Notes under the pieces: generated by a model
The model's database searches: none
Told to the model about the DNA's origin: nothing
The model's input: only the letters and a program-made list of their open reading frames with translations
In this document: positions 61,280 through 64,000 of the stretch, piece after piece
Numbering within the stretch: position 1 is the stretch's first letter
Layout: each line of letters starts with the position of its first letter
Translations under genes and position numbers: made by a program
Origin: Bacillus marasmi
GTDB lineage: Bacteria; Bacillota; Bacilli; Bacillales; Cytobacillaceae
Assembly (NCBI RefSeq): GCF_902168435.1
Contig: NZ_LR656167.1
Location: 124,001 to 188,000, forward strand
Direction of reading: 5' to 3'
Length of the DNA: 64,000 nucleotides

Positions 61280-62515
61280 ATGCAAACATTATCCGCTGTA
61301 GATAAAATCAAAACAATTGAAAATGGTAGTATTTTAACTCCGCTTGGCTTTCAAACCGGAGCGGTTGCTGCTGGGATTCGTTATACAAAGCTTGATTTAG
61401 GGGTTATTTTTAGCGAGAAGCCAGCAAGCAGTGCAGCCGTTTATACAACTAATTTATTTCAAGCAGCTCCGATTAAAGTGACTAAGGAAAGCATTTCGGT
61501 TGAAGGAGGAAAGCTCCAGGCTGTTGTTGTTAATAGTGGCTGTGCCAACGCTTGTACAGGCAAACAAGGCTACGAGGATGCCATTAACATGCGAAATTTA
61601 ACTGCAAAGAAATACGGTCTAAAAGAAACACAAGTAGCTGTAGCGTCAACAGGTGTCATTGGCGAATGTCTACCGATGGATAAGGTTGAAGCAGGTATCG
61701 AGGCGTTATCACTTGGAAATTCAAAAAACGACGCAGAAAACTTTCAAACGGCAATATTAACAACTGATTTAGTGATGAAAAGCAGCTGCTATTCAGCTGA
61801 AATTGATGGCAAAACGGTTTATATGGGTGGGACATCAAAAGGATCTGGAATGATTCATCCAAATATGGCAACAATGCTAGCTTTCTTAACGACTGACGCT
61901 AATATCTCATCAGAAAATCTTTCACTTGCTTTAAAGCAAATCACTGATAAAACCTTTAATCAAATTACGGTTGATGGTGACACGTCAACAAATGATATGG
62001 TACTTGTTATGGCGAATGGAATGGCGGAAAATAACCCATTATCGTCAGAGCATCCAGACTGGGAAATCTTCGTTGAATTGTTAAGAGTAAGCTGTGAAAG
62101 CTTAGCTAAGCAAATTGCCAAAGATGGTGAAGGCGCAACAAAGCTAGTAGAAGTAGAAGTTAAGGGTGCTGTAAACGATTCAGAAGCACGTTGGGTTGCC
62201 AAGCAGATAATTGGTTCGAGTCTTGTTAAGACTGCGGTCTATGGTGCTGATGCAAACTGGGGTCGCATCATTGGAGCAATTGGTCAAAGTAAGGCTGCTC
62301 TTGATCCGGAGAATGTGGATGTCGCGATTGGGCCTATCAAAATGCTTGAAAAAAGTGAGCCGCTGAAGTTTTCAGAGGAAGAAGCGTTAGCATATTTAAA
62401 ACAGGATTTTATTCAAATTTTTGTAGACCTTCATTATGGAGAGGGCTATGGAAAAGCATGGGGCTGCGATTTATCCTATGATTATGTAAAAATCAATGCC
62501 AGCTATCGTTCTTAA
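61280..62515 (+). CDS. argJ: Bifunctional ornithine acetyltransferase/N-acetylglutamate synthase ArgJ
   Basis: 411 residues. The autocleavage site is HPNMATMLAF (between Ala and Thr), giving alpha and beta chains. VVVNSGCANACTG forms the oxyanion region and GADANWGRIIGA is the beta-chain signature. It recycles the acetyl group from N-acetylornithine to glutamate. AAGGAGG lies seven bases before the ATG. Confidence 0.96.
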   Translation: MQTLSAVDKIKTIENGSILTPLGFQTGAVAAGIRYTKLDLGVIFSEKPASSAAVYTTNLFQAAPIKVTKESISVEGGKLQAVVVNSGCANACTGKQGYEDAINMRNLTAKKYGLKETQVAVASTGVIGECLPMDKVEAGIEALSLGNSKNDAENFQTAILTTDLVMKSSCYSAEIDGKTVYMGGTSKGSGMIHPNMATMLAFLTTDANISSENLSLALKQITDKTFNQITVDGDTSTNDMVLVMANGMAENNPLSSEHPDWEIFVELLRVSCESLAKQIAKDGEGATKLVEVEVKGAVNDSEARWVAKQIIGSSLVKTAVYGADANWGRIIGAIGQSKAALDPENVDVAIGPIKMLEKSEPLKFSEEEALAYLKQDFIQIFVDLHYGEGYGKAWGCDLSYDYVKINASYRS

Positions 62516-62532
62516 CGTTAGGGGAGAAGAAA

Positions 62533-63297
62533 ATGAATATAGTCGTAATAAAATTGGGCGGAAGCGTTATCGATGAACTCGCATTGGGATTTTACCAAAG
62601 CCTTGATGAGCTCATAGGTGAAGAATATAAACTCGTATTCGTACATGGTGGTGGACCAGATATTAATGACATGCTTGCGCTCAACAATGTGAAGCCTGAG
62701 TTTGTGAACGGATTAAGAAAAACCGGTCTTGATACATTGAAGGTTGTTGAAATGACATTAGCGGGTCAAACAAATCGTAAATTGGTTTCGTTATTAACAA
62801 ATCATAATTTAGCTGCAATCGGCGTAAATGGCAGTGACGGAAAGCTATTGAATGCTGAGTTTATTAATCAGGAAGAGCTTGGATATGTTGGTGAAATCAC
62901 CGAAGTAAACACAGATTTGATTAATTTGTTAATACAACAAAACTACATCCCGGTCATTACACCAATTGGGATTGCACCTAGTGGAGATAAGCTAAACATT
63001 AACGCTGATTATGCTGCTGCTGCAGTTGCTAAAGCATTAAAGGCTGAACAATGTCTATTTGTAACGAATGTTGACGGAGTTTTAATCGAGGGTAAACTAG
63101 CTTCTAGCCTAAACGAATCGGAAATAAACACATATATTGAAAATGGGGAAATTAGCGGAGGAATGATTCCGAAGGTTCAATCAGCCCTAGCTGCTGTAGA
63201 AAAAGGAGTCGATTCCGTTATGATAGTTTCTGGGAAAAATCCATTTTACAAAAATGGAACCTGGCACGGCACTAGTGTGACGAAACGAAAAGCATAA
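62533..63297 (+). CDS. argB: N-acetylglutamate kinase ArgB
   Basis: 254 residues of the amino-acid kinase fold: VVIKLGGSVID (phosphate loop), VHGGGPDIND, NGLRKTGLDTLKVVEM, ADYAAAAVAKAL and SGGMIPKVQSA. It phosphorylates N-acetylglutamate. The short form without an N-terminal helix suggests the dimeric, arginine-insensitive type, which is usual with the ArgJ route. AGGGGAGAAG precedes the ATG. Confidence 0.95.
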   Translation: MNIVVIKLGGSVIDELALGFYQSLDELIGEEYKLVFVHGGGPDINDMLALNNVKPEFVNGLRKTGLDTLKVVEMTLAGQTNRKLVSLLTNHNLAAIGVNGSDGKLLNAEFINQEELGYVGEITEVNTDLINLLIQQNYIPVITPIGIAPSGDKLNINADYAAAAVAKALKAEQCLFVTNVDGVLIEGKLASSLNESEINTYIENGEISGGMIPKVQSALAAVEKGVDSVMIVSGKNPFYKNGTWHGTSVTKRKA

Positions 63298-63341
63298 GGC
63301 ACTTGCTGCTTATGCGAGACATGGAAGGAGCCGATGATTAA

Positions 63342-64000
63342 ATGAGTAATTTATTTCAAACCTATGGCCGTTGGGAAATTGAGCCAGCCTCTGCACAAGG
63401 AAGCTGGATGACTGATATCAATGGGAAAAAATATTTAGATTTTACCTCTGGTATTGGGGTTTGCAATATTGGCCACAGACCGGAAAAAGTTCAACAGGCT
63501 GTTCTAGAGCAAATCAATCAATATTGGCATGTTTCTAATTTATTTACGAATTCAAAGCAAGAAGAAGCCGCTACTAAATTGGCAACTGCAGCTGGAATGG
63601 ATCGTGTCTTTTTCGCAAACAGTGGTGCTGAGGCTAATGAAGGTGCCATTAAACTAGCTAGAAAAGCAACAGGGCGAACAAAAATCATTACATTCCTGAA
63701 TTCCTTCCACGGTCGTACATTTGCAACAATGTCTGCTACTGGTCAGGATAAAATTAAGCATGGCTTTGGTCCAATGCTTGAAAAATTTGTTTATGTTCCA
63801 TACAACGACCTAGAAGCAGTAAAAGCAGCAATAGGAGATGACGTTGCCGCTGTCATGCTTGAGGTTGTCCAAGGTGAAGGCGGAATCCATGTTGGTGACC
63901 AATCATTCCTACAAGGTGTTGAAGCGCTTTGTAAGGAGCATGGTGCTCAGTTTATTATCGATGAAATTCAAACTGGAATTGGTCGTACTGGTAAACCATT
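63342..64000 (+). CDS. argD: Acetylornithine aminotransferase ArgD (partial, runs off window)
   Basis: The frame is open from ATG 63342 to the window end (about 219 codons). [61 protein letters not shown] and the start of the Walker-like [14 protein letters not shown] are class III aminotransferase blocks; the PLP lysine lies beyond the window. It converts N-acetylglutamate semialdehyde to N-acetylornithine. AAGGAG is 11 bases upstream of the ATG. Confidence 0.95.
   Translation, partial: MSNLFQTYGRWEIEPASAQGSWMTDINGKKYLDFTSGIGVCNIGHRPEKVQQAVLEQINQYWHVSNLFTNSKQEEAATKLATAAGMDRVFFANSGAEANEGAIKLARKATGRTKIITFLNSFHGRTFATMSATGQDKIKHGFGPMLEKFVYVPYNDLEAVKAAIGDDVAAVMLEVVQGEGGIHVGDQSFLQGVEALCKEHGAQFIIDEIQTGIGRTGKP

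Overview
The window looks like a chromosomal segment of a low-GC, endospore-forming Bacillaceae species. It has Shine-Dalgarno sequences of the AGGAGG type, many TTG/GTG starts, a complete gerPABCDEF spore-permeability operon, addBA, yisL/yisN/asnO, yitK/yitL, yitS/yitT/yitU/yitW and argCJBD. These genes follow the same order as one arc of the Bacillus subtilis map, but with many replacements between the conserved blocks. I cannot name the species; a Neobacillus/Bacillus-type organism is my guess.

1-19.5 kb: exopolysaccharide (eps-type) locus, all on the + strand. It opens with a chain-length regulator/kinase pair (EpsA/EpsB-like). A structured leader at the position of the EAR (epsC) RNA follows. 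Then come an EpsD-like glycosyltransferase, a Wzy-like polymerase, five more glycosyltransferases, a Wzx-like flippase, an EpsL initiating sugar-phosphate transferase, a polysaccharide deacetylase with a leucine-rich tail, a beta-helix (pectate-lyase-like) protein and a membrane acyltransferase. A strong sigma-A promoter at 14868 starts a second unit: a GT14-type transferase, an EpsN-like aminotransferase, a LysA-type decarboxylase and an ATP-grasp ligase.

19.5-39 kb: an exact 51-bp tandem array and nested MITE-like repeats precede addBA (recombination). Then gerPA-F (- strand, with a sigma-K-type promoter), an acyl-CoA synthetase, a DUF418 membrane protein, yisL behind a Fur-box-like operator, yisN, asnO, a NERD-domain protein, and a membrane-anchored GH13 alpha-amylase-like protein in which all three catalytic carboxylates are replaced.

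39-48.5 kb: yitK/YajQ, CvfB, an FMN/Fe-S/FAD oxidoreductase behind a perfect FNR/Rex-type palindrome, DegV, YitT, a second 51-bp tandem array, small proteins, YitU, a SufT-like protein and a DsrE-like protein.

48.5-60 kb: an ABC exporter, followed by an oxygen/nitric-oxide-linked island. It holds a radical SAM/SPASM enzyme, two FNR paralogs with C-terminal cysteine clusters, moaA, ric (Fe-S repair), moeA-mobB and ywiC. Three promoters in this island carry an FNR-like box centred exactly 29.5 bases upstream of the -10 hexamer, the class II activator geometry.

60-64 kb: arginine biosynthesis argC-argJ-argB-argD (argD runs off the end), with a sigma-A promoter overlapped by candidate AhrC/ArgR boxes.

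The most unusual items are the catalytically dead GH13 protein, the decarboxylase/ATP-grasp addition to the eps locus, the FNR promoter island, and two unrelated 51-bp hairpin arrays of identical period.
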